Assembly (NCBI GenBank): GCA_030450655.1 | Contig: JAKDIE010000007.1 | Location: 1 to 16,686 of the forward strand | DNA length: 16,686 nt | Origin: Ruaniaceae bacterium | Lineage (GTDB): Bacteria > Actinomycetota > Actinomycetes > Actinomycetales > Actinomycetaceae | Reading direction: 5' to 3' | Part shown: in pieces, positions 8,098-14,618 of the stretch | Layout: every line of letters starts with the position of its first letter | Numbering within the stretch: position 1 is the stretch's first letter | Program-made: the position numbers and the translations under genes | The notes under the pieces: model-generated | Database searches by the model: none | Told to the model about the DNA's origin: nothing | What the model saw: only the letters and a program-made list of their open reading frames with translations

Positions 8098-9146
8098 TGA
8101 CAACGCAGACTCTTTCCCGCCTCGGCCAGCGGTTGCCGAACTGGACGCCATGGGCGATGCTCGGCGGCTCGGTGGCGCTGGCCCTCGGGATCCTCGCGCT
8201 GCTGGGCTCGATCAACTATCTCGGCGCCGGAATCCTCGGCGGCCTCATCTACGCAGTCGCGATGACGGGGCTCTCCTGGGTCAAGGAGGGTGAGCGCTGG
8301 GCAAAAGATCGCCTCGCCACCACGCTCGTGACATCGGCGTTCCTGATCGTGATGGTTCCGCTGATCACACTGATCGCCATGGTTCTCGTGAACGGAATCC
8401 AGCGCTTCAGCCTGTACTTCCTCACCACGAACATGCGTGGCGTGTACGGCGAATCGGATCTCGGCGGCGCCTACCACGCGATCGTGGGAACACTGCTGAT
8501 CACCGGAATCGCCTCCCTGATCGCCATCCCGATCGGGCTGCTGACGGCGATCTACCTCGTGGAGTACGGGCAAGGCACACGCTCGGCGAAGGTGATCACG
8601 TTCCTGGTGGACGTGATGACCGGCATTCCCTCGATTGTGGCCGGCCTCTTCGCCTACTCGCTGTTCGTGACGATCTTCGGCCCCGCCTTCAAGGCGGGCG
8701 TGATCGGCTCGGTGGCGCTCGCTGTGCTGATGACGCCCGTAGTGATCCGCTCGTGCGAGGAGATGCTGAAACTGGTGCCGAACGAGCTTCGCGAAGCCTC
8801 CTACGCGCTCGGCGTGCCGAAGTACCTGACCATCATCAAGGTGGTGCTGCGCACCGCCATCGCGGGCATCACCACCGGCGTCATGATCGCCATCGCACGC
8901 GTGATCGGCGAGACGGCTCCGCTGCTCATCACGGTTGGTATCGTCTCGCACACGAACTTCAGCGCGTTCGATGGTCGCATGGCGACCCTCCCCGTGTTCG
9001 TGTTCCGCGAGTACGCTCAGGGTGGTGCGGCGGCCACCGAGCGGGCGTGGGCCGGCGCGCTGACGCTGATCCTCATCGTGATGATCCTGAACCTCGGCGC
9101 ACGTCTGGTCTCCAAAATCTTCGCCCCGAAGGGCCTGAGCCGATGA
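8097..9146 (+). CDS. pstA: Phosphate ABC transporter permease PstA
   Basis: This is the second permease subunit, 349 residues. The EAA loop is at about residues 229-260 (NELREASYALGVPKYLTIIKVVL), followed by IARVIGETAPLLI, the PstA hallmark. The conserved core begins near residue 80 with a strongly hydrophobic helix. The N-terminal ~60 residues contain an extra hydrophobic pair (AMLGGSVALALGILALLGSI and GAGILGGLIYAVAMTGLSW), making the protein about 50 residues longer than E. coli PstA (296 residues); this occurs in actinobacterial homologues. Start ATG 8097 overlaps the pstC stop by one base. Confidence 0.95.
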   Translation: MTTQTLSRLGQRLPNWTPWAMLGGSVALALGILALLGSINYLGAGILGGLIYAVAMTGLSWVKEGERWAKDRLATTLVTSAFLIVMVPLITLIAMVLVNGIQRFSLYFLTTNMRGVYGESDLGGAYHAIVGTLLITGIASLIAIPIGLLTAIYLVEYGQGTRSAKVITFLVDVMTGIPSIVAGLFAYSLFVTIFGPAFKAGVIGSVALAVLMTPVVIRSCEEMLKLVPNELREASYALGVPKYLTIIKVVLRTAIAGITTGVMIAIARVIGETAPLLITVGIVSHTNFSAFDGRMATLPVFVFREYAQGGAAATERAWAGALTLILIVMILNLGARLVSKIFAPKGLSR

Positions 9147-9155
9147 TCGCCGTCG

Positions 9156-9173
9156 GCCTCCACTGCCTCCACC
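9156..9173 (+). repeat. Short tandem repeat in the pstA-pstB spacer
   Basis: Two adjacent 9-base copies, GCCTCCACT and GCCTCCACC, lie in the 57-base gap between pstA and pstB. A TATGTT hexamer (9179-9184) follows, which could be a weak internal -10 but has no matching -35. Function unknown; it may be chance. Confidence 0.4.
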
Positions 9174-9203
9174 CTGAGTATGTTGCACTAGGAAAGGACT
9201 GAC

Positions 9204-9983
<780 letters not shown>

Positions 9984-9999
9984 GCAGGGGGCCGAACGA

Positions 10000-10437
10000 T
10001 TAGCGTGCGGCGCCCTGCAGGGTCCCGGTGACGGGCTCGGTGCTGACAACCCAGCACAGGACCTCACGATCGCCACTGCGATCCCAGGAGTCCGCGGTGG
10101 GCGCGAAGTAGGTCACCGAGAGCTCTGACTCGGTGTAGGACACGCCTACGAAGCTCTCGAACTCGGCGATGCAGAAGGCATCCGCGGTCTCCTTCAACGA
10201 GGCATCCCCGGGAAACTCGTCGCCCTCGAGGTCCATCGTGGCGAAGGCCTCGAGATCGTGAGGTTCGGCGCAGTCGATGAGGGGAAGCGATTCGAGCACC
10301 CCTTCTGCCGCCACACCGAAGCTATCCGAGGCCGCACACGAGCCCACCGGGATCTCGAAGACGCTCTGTTCAGAGCACGCGGTGACCCCGAGCGATGCGA
10401 AGAGTGCCGCTGAGACAAGGGCGAGGGGCGTACGCAT
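10000..10437 (-). CDS. Septum-formation-domain (PF13845-like) lipoprotein
   Basis: This 145-residue protein has a lipoprotein signal peptide and lipobox VTAC ending at Cys21. The mature part follows the pattern of the actinobacterial 'septum formation' family: P-V-G-S-C (Cys34), L-I-D-C-A-E-P-H (Cys56, His60), FPG near 75-77, AFCIAEF (Cys89), then W-D-R-S-G-D-R-E-V-L-C (Trp118, Cys128). The four cysteines of the mature domain probably form two disulfides. The domain name is historical and the biochemical role is not established. ATG 10437 has AGGAG 7 bases upstream. The gene lies 57 bases downstream of pit on the same strand, so it may be co-transcribed with DUF47-pit or use its own TAAGCT -10. 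Its 3' end converges on pstB. Confidence 0.75.
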   Translation of the reverse strand: MRTPLALVSAALFASLGVTACSEQSVFEIPVGSCAASDSFGVAAEGVLESLPLIDCAEPHDLEAFATMDLEGDEFPGDASLKETADAFCIAEFESFVGVSYTESELSVTYFAPTADSWDRSGDREVLCWVVSTEPVTGTLQGAAR

Positions 10438-10447
10438 GGAGTTGCTC

Positions 10448-10478
10448 CTGGAAGCTAGCTTAAGTGGGTACTGGAAGC
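10448..10478 (-). promoter_or_regulatory. Candidate promoter of the septum-domain lipoprotein gene
   Basis: On the minus strand a -10-like TAAGCT (10462-10457) lies about 20 bases before the ATG. It overlaps a 10-bp perfect palindrome, AAGCTAGCTT (10452-10461), and is flanked by two direct copies of GCTTCCAG (plus-strand CTGGAAGC at 10448-10455 and 10471-10478, 23-bp period). The repeats could be an operator. No good -35 is visible (GGGATA at the 17-bp position), so this is tentative. Confidence 0.35.
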
Positions 10479-10494
10479 ATATCCCGGCGGGGCA

Positions 10495-11508
10495 CTAGCT
10501 CCCCTGGAGGACGATGAGGTGACCGAGCCAGTAGACGAAGGCGCCAACGAGTGCGGCGGCCGGGAGGGTAAGGAACCATCCGACCACGATGTTGCCAGCC
10601 ACTCCCCAGCGAACGGCGGAGAAGCGCTTTGTGGAGCCCACGCCGAGGATCGCGGAGGTAATCGTGTGCGTGGTCGAGATCGGCGCATGCCAGATGAAAG
10701 CGGTGGAGTAGAGCACGGTGGCGGCCACGGTCTCTGCGACGAAGCCGCGAGCAGGATCCAACTCAATGATCTTCCGGCCGAGCGTGCGCATGATCCGCCA
10801 ACCACCCGAGTAGGTGCCGGCCGAGATCGCTGTTGCGGCGGCGAGCTTCACCCACAGGGGGATCTCGGTGCCTTCGTGAAGGCCCGCGGCGACCAACGCT
10901 AGGACGATGACGCCCATCGTCTTCTGTGCATCCTGGAGGCCGTGGCCGAGCGCCATGGCGGCCGCCGAGATGGTCTGCGCGAAGCGGAATCCGCGGGTGG
11001 TGCGGCGGTGGTCCTTGTCCTTGAAGATCCAGAGCGTGATGACCATCGCGCCGTAGGCGAGTCCGAAACCGACCACAGGGGAGATGAACATCGGGAGCAC
11101 CACTTTGGTGAGGATCACGCTCCAGTGGACGGTCGTGGCGGCGGCCACGGCGGCTCCGGTGAGGCCACCGATCAGGGCGTGTGAGGAGGATGACGGCAGG
11201 CCAAGCCACCAGGTGATGAGGTTCCAGGTGATGGCCCCTATCAACCCGGCAAATACCACCAGCATCCCTGCCATGCCGTTTGGCGGAGAGATAATCCCCG
11301 AACCGATCGTCTCGGCGACGCCGGTGCCGAGCAGGGCGCCGATGAGGTTCATGACAGCCGCCATCAAGAGCGCCTTGCGTGGGGTCAACGCGCGTGTGGA
11401 GACGGAAGTAGCGATCGCGTTTGCGGCGTCGTGGAATCCGTTGGTGTAGTCAAAGGCGAGCGCCACAATGACAACAAAGATGGCGATAACTACTGCGGCC
11501 GATTCCAT
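10495..11508 (-). CDS. pit: PiT-family low-affinity inorganic phosphate transporter
   Basis: This 337-residue polytopic membrane protein is of the PiT family, which imports phosphate (often as a metal-phosphate complex) with protons or sodium. The N-terminal signature GFHDAANAIATSVSTRALTP is at about residues 24-43. The motif SSSSHALIGGLTGAA follows near 105-120, and the C-terminal half has the related PISTTHTITSAILGVGSTKR. About ten hydrophobic helices can be counted; a loop near 160-180 is basic and cytoplasmic. Length is normal for short bacterial Pits. The gene starts 22 bases after the DUF47 stop and forms an operon with it, a widely conserved pair. Expression probably follows the PHO box at 12174-12217. 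Confidence 0.92.
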   Translation of the reverse strand: MESAAVVIAIFVVIVALAFDYTNGFHDAANAIATSVSTRALTPRKALLMAAVMNLIGALLGTGVAETIGSGIISPPNGMAGMLVVFAGLIGAITWNLITWWLGLPSSSSHALIGGLTGAAVAAATTVHWSVILTKVVLPMFISPVVGFGLAYGAMVITLWIFKDKDHRRTTRGFRFAQTISAAAMALGHGLQDAQKTMGVIVLALVAAGLHEGTEIPLWVKLAAATAISAGTYSGGWRIMRTLGRKIIELDPARGFVAETVAATVLYSTAFIWHAPISTTHTITSAILGVGSTKRFSAVRWGVAGNIVVGWFLTLPAAALVGAFVYWLGHLIVLQGS

Positions 11509-11530
11509 ATCGAGGTCCGGGTCCTAGCTT

Positions 11531-12151
11531 TCAGGATTCCTTGACGGTGATCGCTTCGATCGTGTTCGCGAGAGTCTCGAACGCATCGACAGCAGCTTCA
11601 AGCGTGAGGATGACATCCTTCTGCTTGATGAGTGCCTTCGCATCGTCCTCACGGTCGAACAGATCGGCGATCGCCGAGCGGTAGATCTTATCGGCCTGGT
11701 TCTCGAGCCGGTTGATCTCCACCCAGAAGTCCTGCAAGGAACTCATCGTCTGAAGGTGTGGGACGGCCTGCACGGTGAGTTCAGCGCAGCGCTGCAGAAT
11801 CTCGACAAGCTGGATGATCTCCGGAGCGAGTTCGTCGATCTTATACAGCACGATCAGATCGCCGGCCTCATCCATGTAATCCATGCAGTCATCGATCAAC
11901 GATGCCAATGAGAGGAGATCATCACGATCGAGGGGCGTCACGAATGAGGCATTGACCTTGCGGACGATGGCGTGTGCCGCTTCATCTGCGAGGTGCTCCA
12001 CGTCGTGGAGTTCCCTGGCCCGTTCCGGCCGAACGAGCCGGTCCGCCGTGACAAGTTGTGCCAGGAGGTTGCTGCCGCGCACGAGGTGCGCGGCAGACTC
12101 CGTCAAGAGCGTGAAGTAGATGGAGTCTTTTGGTGTCAGTGAGAGCTTCAT
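11531..12151 (-). CDS. DUF47 PhoU-like protein, Pit accessory
   Basis: This is a 206-residue, nearly all-helical soluble protein of the DUF47/PhoU-like family. Seen motifs: ELHDVEHLADEAAHAIVRKV (about 46-65, with the E-H-x2-D-E metal-type motif), PLDRDDLLSLASLIDDCMDYMDEA (about 72-95), and the second-half repeat INRLENQADKIYR (about 145-157) ending FETLANTIEAI. PhoU-family proteins bind metal clusters through such E/D-rich helices. DUF47 proteins are encoded next to pit and are thought to modulate it. ATG 12151 has GGGAG 6 bases upstream on the minus strand. It is the first gene of the DUF47-pit unit, behind a phased PHO box. It is the only PhoU-like gene in the window. Confidence 0.9.
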   Translation of the reverse strand: MKLSLTPKDSIYFTLLTESAAHLVRGSNLLAQLVTADRLVRPERARELHDVEHLADEAAHAIVRKVNASFVTPLDRDDLLSLASLIDDCMDYMDEAGDLIVLYKIDELAPEIIQLVEILQRCAELTVQAVPHLQTMSSLQDFWVEINRLENQADKIYRSAIADLFDREDDAKALIKQKDVILTLEAAVDAFETLANTIEAITVKES

Positions 12152-12173
12152 GATGGGCTCCCGCTACATGCCT

Positions 12174-12217
12174 GTTCAGTGAACACGTTTAGAACTCTAG
12201 AGCAATTCTGAGTGAAC
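12174..12217 (-). promoter_or_regulatory. PHO box of the DUF47-pit operon
   Basis: Read on the minus strand, four 11-bp units run in exact phase: GTTCACTCAGA (12217-12207), ATTGCTCTAGA (12206-12196), GTTCTAAACGT (12195-12185) and GTTCACTGAAC (12184-12174). Three of four begin with GTTC, and the last lies 23 bases before the DUF47 ATG. The final unit also forms a palindrome, TGTTCA-G-TGAACA (12173-12185), so it could be read from either side. I see no convincing -10 between box and gene (CATGTA at 12170-12165 is poor). The phasing is seen; PhoP control is inferred. Confidence 0.7.
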
Positions 12218-12316
12218 GGGGACGGCCCTACCTCCAAAGTTCGCGACACGCCGTCAGTGTTGCCAACGTCTCACTGCTACAACGAATAAGCCGGTGGGGC
12301 AGGGTGGCAAATCGAT

Positions 12317-12402
12317 GGTGCCGGGCCGCAAAGCGCCTGACGGCGCAAGGTACGCTCATAGCGACTTATTTCGGAGCCCGGGGCTTTCAACGGCCCGGCA
12401 CC
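12317..12402. ncRNA. Candidate structured RNA between glnR and the DUF47-pit operon
   Basis: A perfect 12-bp inverted repeat, GGTGCCGGGCCG (12317-12328) and CGGCCCGGCACC (12391-12402), encloses 62 bases that fold into three more hairpins. These are GCGCC-TGAC-GGCGC (12333-12346), CGCT-CAT-AGCG (12353-12363), and AGCC-CGG-GGCT (12375-12385). The result is a cloverleaf-like shape of 86 bases. Strand is undecided. A TACACT -10 on the minus strand (12416-12411) would start transcription within a few bases of the outer stem. On the other hand, the third hairpin gains two G-U pairs only when read from the plus strand. It matches no RNA family I recognise. Alternatives are a glnR 3'-UTR structure or a leader element. 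No clear T-run follows on either strand. Confidence 0.45.
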
Positions 12403-12424
12403 GTTCACCGAGTGTAGACCCTCA
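12403..12424 (+). promoter_or_regulatory. Candidate PHO box overlapping a minus-strand -10 next to the structured RNA
   Basis: Two adjacent 11-bp units are read on the plus strand: GTTCACCGAGT (12403-12413) and GTAGACCCTCA (12414-12424). The second matches the first pstS unit at 8 of 11 positions. They overlap a minus-strand TACACT (12416-12411) that would drive transcription leftward into the hairpin element. A PhoP-type protein bound here might repress that transcript or start one antisense to the 3' end of glnR. Both are inference. Confidence 0.4.
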
Positions 12425-12453
12425 CGTGCCGTTCGGGTAGGGGCCGCACCTTC

Positions 12454-13149
12454 TTAATCGTCCGCCTCGAAGCTGGAATCAGTGTTCTCGAGTGACTCAT
12501 TGAACCGATAGCCCACATTGCGTACGGTGCCGATGAGCTGGTCATACTCCACTCCGAGCTTTGCGCGCAGGCGCCGCACGTGGACGTCGACAGTTCGGGT
12601 GCCACCGAAGTAATCGTAACCCCACACCTCTTGCAGCAGCTGGGCCCGCGTAAAGACGCGCCCGGGGTGCCCGGCGAGGTAACGGAGGAGTTCAAACTCC
12701 TTGTAGGTGAGATCGAGCGGCGTACCGCGCAGGCGCGCGGTGTAACTCGATGCGTTGATCACGAGGTCCCCAGCCTCGACCCGATCGTCGTCGAGCGCTG
12801 TCTCGACCCGCTCCGCGAGAAGCCTGAGCCGGGCGTCCAGCTCTGCTGGCCCCGCCCCCACGGAGATCACATCGGCCGCACCCCAGGAAGGTTCCACGGC
12901 CGGCCATCCGCCGTCGTTCAATACCAGCAGAATCGGCGGAACTGAAAGGGTCGCGGCAAGTTGGCAGATGGCGCGGGCCAGGACGAGTTCGCGCCGGCCG
13001 TCCACCAGGATGACCTCCGCATCGCGCAGATCCACCAGCGTGCTGGGACTCAGCGGGACCACTCGGACTCGGTGGCGAAGCAGGGTGAGCGACGGTAGCA
13101 CGCGGTCGACTCCCTCGCGGGAGTCAGTCAGTAGCACCAGGCTGGTCAC
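12454..13149 (-). CDS. glnR: GlnR-type orphan response regulator (OmpR family)
   Basis: The gene encodes a 231-residue transcription factor. Residues 1-105 are a receiver-like domain (TSLVLLTDSREGVDRVLPSL; EVILVDGRREL) lacking most acidic-pocket residues, as in actinobacterial GlnR, the nitrogen regulator. Residues ~125-225 are an OmpR-type winged helix (TYKEFELLRYLAGHPGRVFTRAQLLQEVWGYDY; TVDVHVRRLRAKLG; VRNVGYRF). The start at GTG 13149 is preferred over the ATG at 13161 for three reasons: that ATG lies inside a -10 hexamer TATGAT; GTG is 7 bases after it; and the family's single conserved Asp then falls at residue 50, the position known for GlnR Asp50. No sensor kinase is adjacent. A GlnR-like gene also neighbours pst genes in mycobacteria (Rv0818 near phoT). 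Confidence 0.85.
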   Translation of the reverse strand: MTSLVLLTDSREGVDRVLPSLTLLRHRVRVVPLSPSTLVDLRDAEVILVDGRRELVLARAICQLAATLSVPPILLVLNDGGWPAVEPSWGAADVISVGAGPAELDARLRLLAERVETALDDDRVEAGDLVINASSYTARLRGTPLDLTYKEFELLRYLAGHPGRVFTRAQLLQEVWGYDYFGGTRTVDVHVRRLRAKLGVEYDQLIGTVRNVGYRFNESLENTDSSFEADD

Positions 13150-13156
13150 GTACTTG

Positions 13157-13162
13157 ATCATA
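13157..13162 (-). promoter_or_regulatory. -10 element of glnR (leaderless)
   Basis: TATGAT on the minus strand (13162-13157) differs from TATAAT at one base and ends 7 bases before the GTG at 13149. The alternative start ATG at 13161 lies within the hexamer and so would not be in the mRNA. No convincing -35 is present. Confidence 0.65.
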
Positions 13163-13268
13163 GTGCGGCGCGCCCGGATGCCTGTGCCGAAGCCCGAAAG
13201 CGCCGTGCGTCGCGTCGAGATGCCACCTTGTACCTGGCGCGGCCTGGCCCGAGGAGACCGGCGGGTGA

Positions 13269-13277
13269 TGCGAGAAT
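13269..13277 (+). promoter_or_regulatory. Extended -10 element for the membrane-protein gene at 13284
   Basis: TGC-GAGAAT (TGn plus hexamer) ends 6 bases before GTG 13284 and predicts a leaderless mRNA. Promoters for glnR and this gene diverge within a 134-base spacer that otherwise shows no clear operator. Confidence 0.5.
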
Positions 13278-13283
13278 GAACGC

Positions 13284-14030
13284 GTGAAACCTATGGGTCA
13301 GCCAGCGATGGCGTCGTCGTGGCGGGCCGTGATGTCTGCGCTTGGTGCAGTTGTGCTCGCGCTGTGTGTGCTCGCGGGCCCATACGCCATGGGCGTGGCA
13401 GTTCTGCTCTTGTGCGGCGTGTTCGCGTGGGGGTGGCCGGTGTTGATGGGCACGCCGTCTCCTCGCGGCTCAACGGTCACGATTACGGTCGTGGCCGTGG
13501 CATGCGTCGTGGTCGTGATCGCGATGGAGTCTCCGGCCTATCTCTCCATTGTGATGGCGTTTGGTGTGATTGGCGCCTTCCTGCAGCAGCTGGCGCGGAC
13601 GGACGGGCGGGAGAACATCGTGGGGGCGGTGAGTGCCACCGTTACGGGGGTTGTGGTGGTGACCTCGGCGAGCGGCTGGGTCCTTGCCATCATGGATTTT
13701 GCCGGCGAAGAGACCGTGATCACGGGGCTTGCCGTCCTTGTGTTGGCCTCAGCGGTGACGGCATTCCCGTTCCGCTCGGCCTACGGTGCGGCCGCCGCCG
13801 CCGTTCTTGGAGCGGGCGGAGGCCTTGCGATTGGTGCGATCTTCCCCCACCTCTCACTTGTGACAGGAGCGATCGTGGGTCTCGTCGTCGGAGGGATGAT
13901 GGCGCTCAGTCACCTAGTGCTCGGAACCTTCCCCGCCACGAGCAGATGGAGCGCCGCGCTCGGCGCCGCGCTGCTTCCGATGCTGGTGCTCGGTATCCCC
14001 ATCCACCTCGTGGCGGCGCTCGCGGCGTAG
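13284..14030 (+). CDS. Polytopic membrane protein of unknown function
   Basis: This 248-residue protein has about seven or eight hydrophobic segments: two near 15-55, then near 65-80, 85-100, 115-140, 145-165, 170-215 (long, Gly/Ala-rich, probably two) and 220-245. Loops are short; the only clearly polar one is near 103-110 (RTDGRENIVGA). No transporter signature, catalytic motif or signal peptide stands out. The start is GTG 13284, supported by an extended -10 six bases upstream; ATG 13293 is an in-frame alternative. It diverges from glnR and is followed after 9 bases by the nitrobindin-like gene, whose -10 overlaps this gene's TAG stop. I cannot name a function. Confidence 0.8.
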   Translation: MKPMGQPAMASSWRAVMSALGAVVLALCVLAGPYAMGVAVLLLCGVFAWGWPVLMGTPSPRGSTVTITVVAVACVVVVIAMESPAYLSIVMAFGVIGAFLQQLARTDGRENIVGAVSATVTGVVVVTSASGWVLAIMDFAGEETVITGLAVLVLASAVTAFPFRSAYGAAAAAVLGAGGGLAIGAIFPHLSLVTGAIVGLVVGGMMALSHLVLGTFPATSRWSAALGAALLPMLVLGIPIHLVAALAA

Positions 14031-14033
14031 CCT
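14028..14033 (+). promoter_or_regulatory. -10 element overlapping a stop codon (leaderless promoter of the gene at 14040)
   Basis: TAGCCT starts with the TAG stop codon of the preceding gene and ends 6 bases before ATG 14040. The six bases GGGGGC are too close to the ATG to act as a ribosome site, so leaderless initiation is the simpler reading. Confidence 0.45.
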
Positions 14034-14039
14034 GGGGGC

Positions 14040-14618
14040 ATGAGCTTCGCACTTCACGCCGACACCGCGCCCGAGCTGTACCCCATCTCCTGGCTGCTAG
14101 GCACGTGGCACGGATTCGGGGTGCTCGGTTACGTCTCGATTCCCGAACGCTCGATTCTGAATGAGATGACGTTCGAGCACGACGGCGGCCCGTACCTTCG
14201 CGCTACCTCCACCATTTGGGAGGTTGACGGAGATCCCGTACGAGAGGTTTCGCATGACACGCCGGGGAGCGACGGTTACGCGGCGTTCCGCAAGGGGACG
14301 CTGTGGTCCACCGAGACTCAATACTGGCGTCCGGTTGAATCCCACACGACCGATGGTGCCACGCGGGTGGAGTTGGAGGTCCTTGCGGCGGACCCGGCTG
14401 GCCACCTCAGCCTGTATGTGGGCGCTGCGCAGGGCCCCCGCATCGATCTCGCCACGGACGCGGTGATCGCGGCGCCGTCGAGCGCGGAGCTCTCAGGCGG
14501 CACACTGATGTACGGCCTCGTCGCCTCGGATCTGCTGTGGGTGAAGGAGTTGGCGGCGTTTGGTCACTCACTTGGCACCTACGCGTCCGCGCGGCTTTCT
14601 CGAGTGGAGACGCGATGA
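14040..14618 (+). CDS. Nitrobindin/FABP-like beta-barrel protein (UPF0678 family), His-to-Tyr variant
   Basis: This 192-residue protein resembles the actinobacterial heme-binding beta-barrel (nitrobindin, THAP4-like) family. Seen: SWLLGTWHGFGVLGY (18-31), corresponding to the family's LLGxWxGxGxGxYP; then FEHDGGPYLRATSTIW, and the C-terminal LMYGLVASDLLWVKELAAFGHSLGTYASARLSR. In nitrobindins the C-terminal motif contains the heme-ligating histidine (GQPLQDHLAAVL, as recalled from the M. tuberculosis protein). Here the aligned residue is Tyr181, and the GxGxYP motif is also altered. It may bind heme through Tyr, bind another ligand, or bind none. As I recall, some Streptomyces paralogues share this form, so it is probably a subfamily trait. 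Its stop overlaps the next start (ATGA), so it is coupled to ygfZ. Confidence 0.75.
   Translation: MSFALHADTAPELYPISWLLGTWHGFGVLGYVSIPERSILNEMTFEHDGGPYLRATSTIWEVDGDPVREVSHDTPGSDGYAAFRKGTLWSTETQYWRPVESHTTDGATRVELEVLAADPAGHLSLYVGAAQGPRIDLATDAVIAAPSSAELSGGTLMYGLVASDLLWVKELAAFGHSLGTYASARLSRVETR

Noticed and set aside
12165..12170. CATGTA as the -10 of the DUF47-pit promoter
   Set aside because: Poor match to TANNNT; I could not place a convincing -10 between the PHO box and the gene.
12317..12402. The hairpin element as a MITE-like mobile element with 12-bp terminal inverted repeats
   Set aside because: No target-site duplication flanks it, the interior is itself structured, and there is no second copy in the window. 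A structured RNA explains it better.
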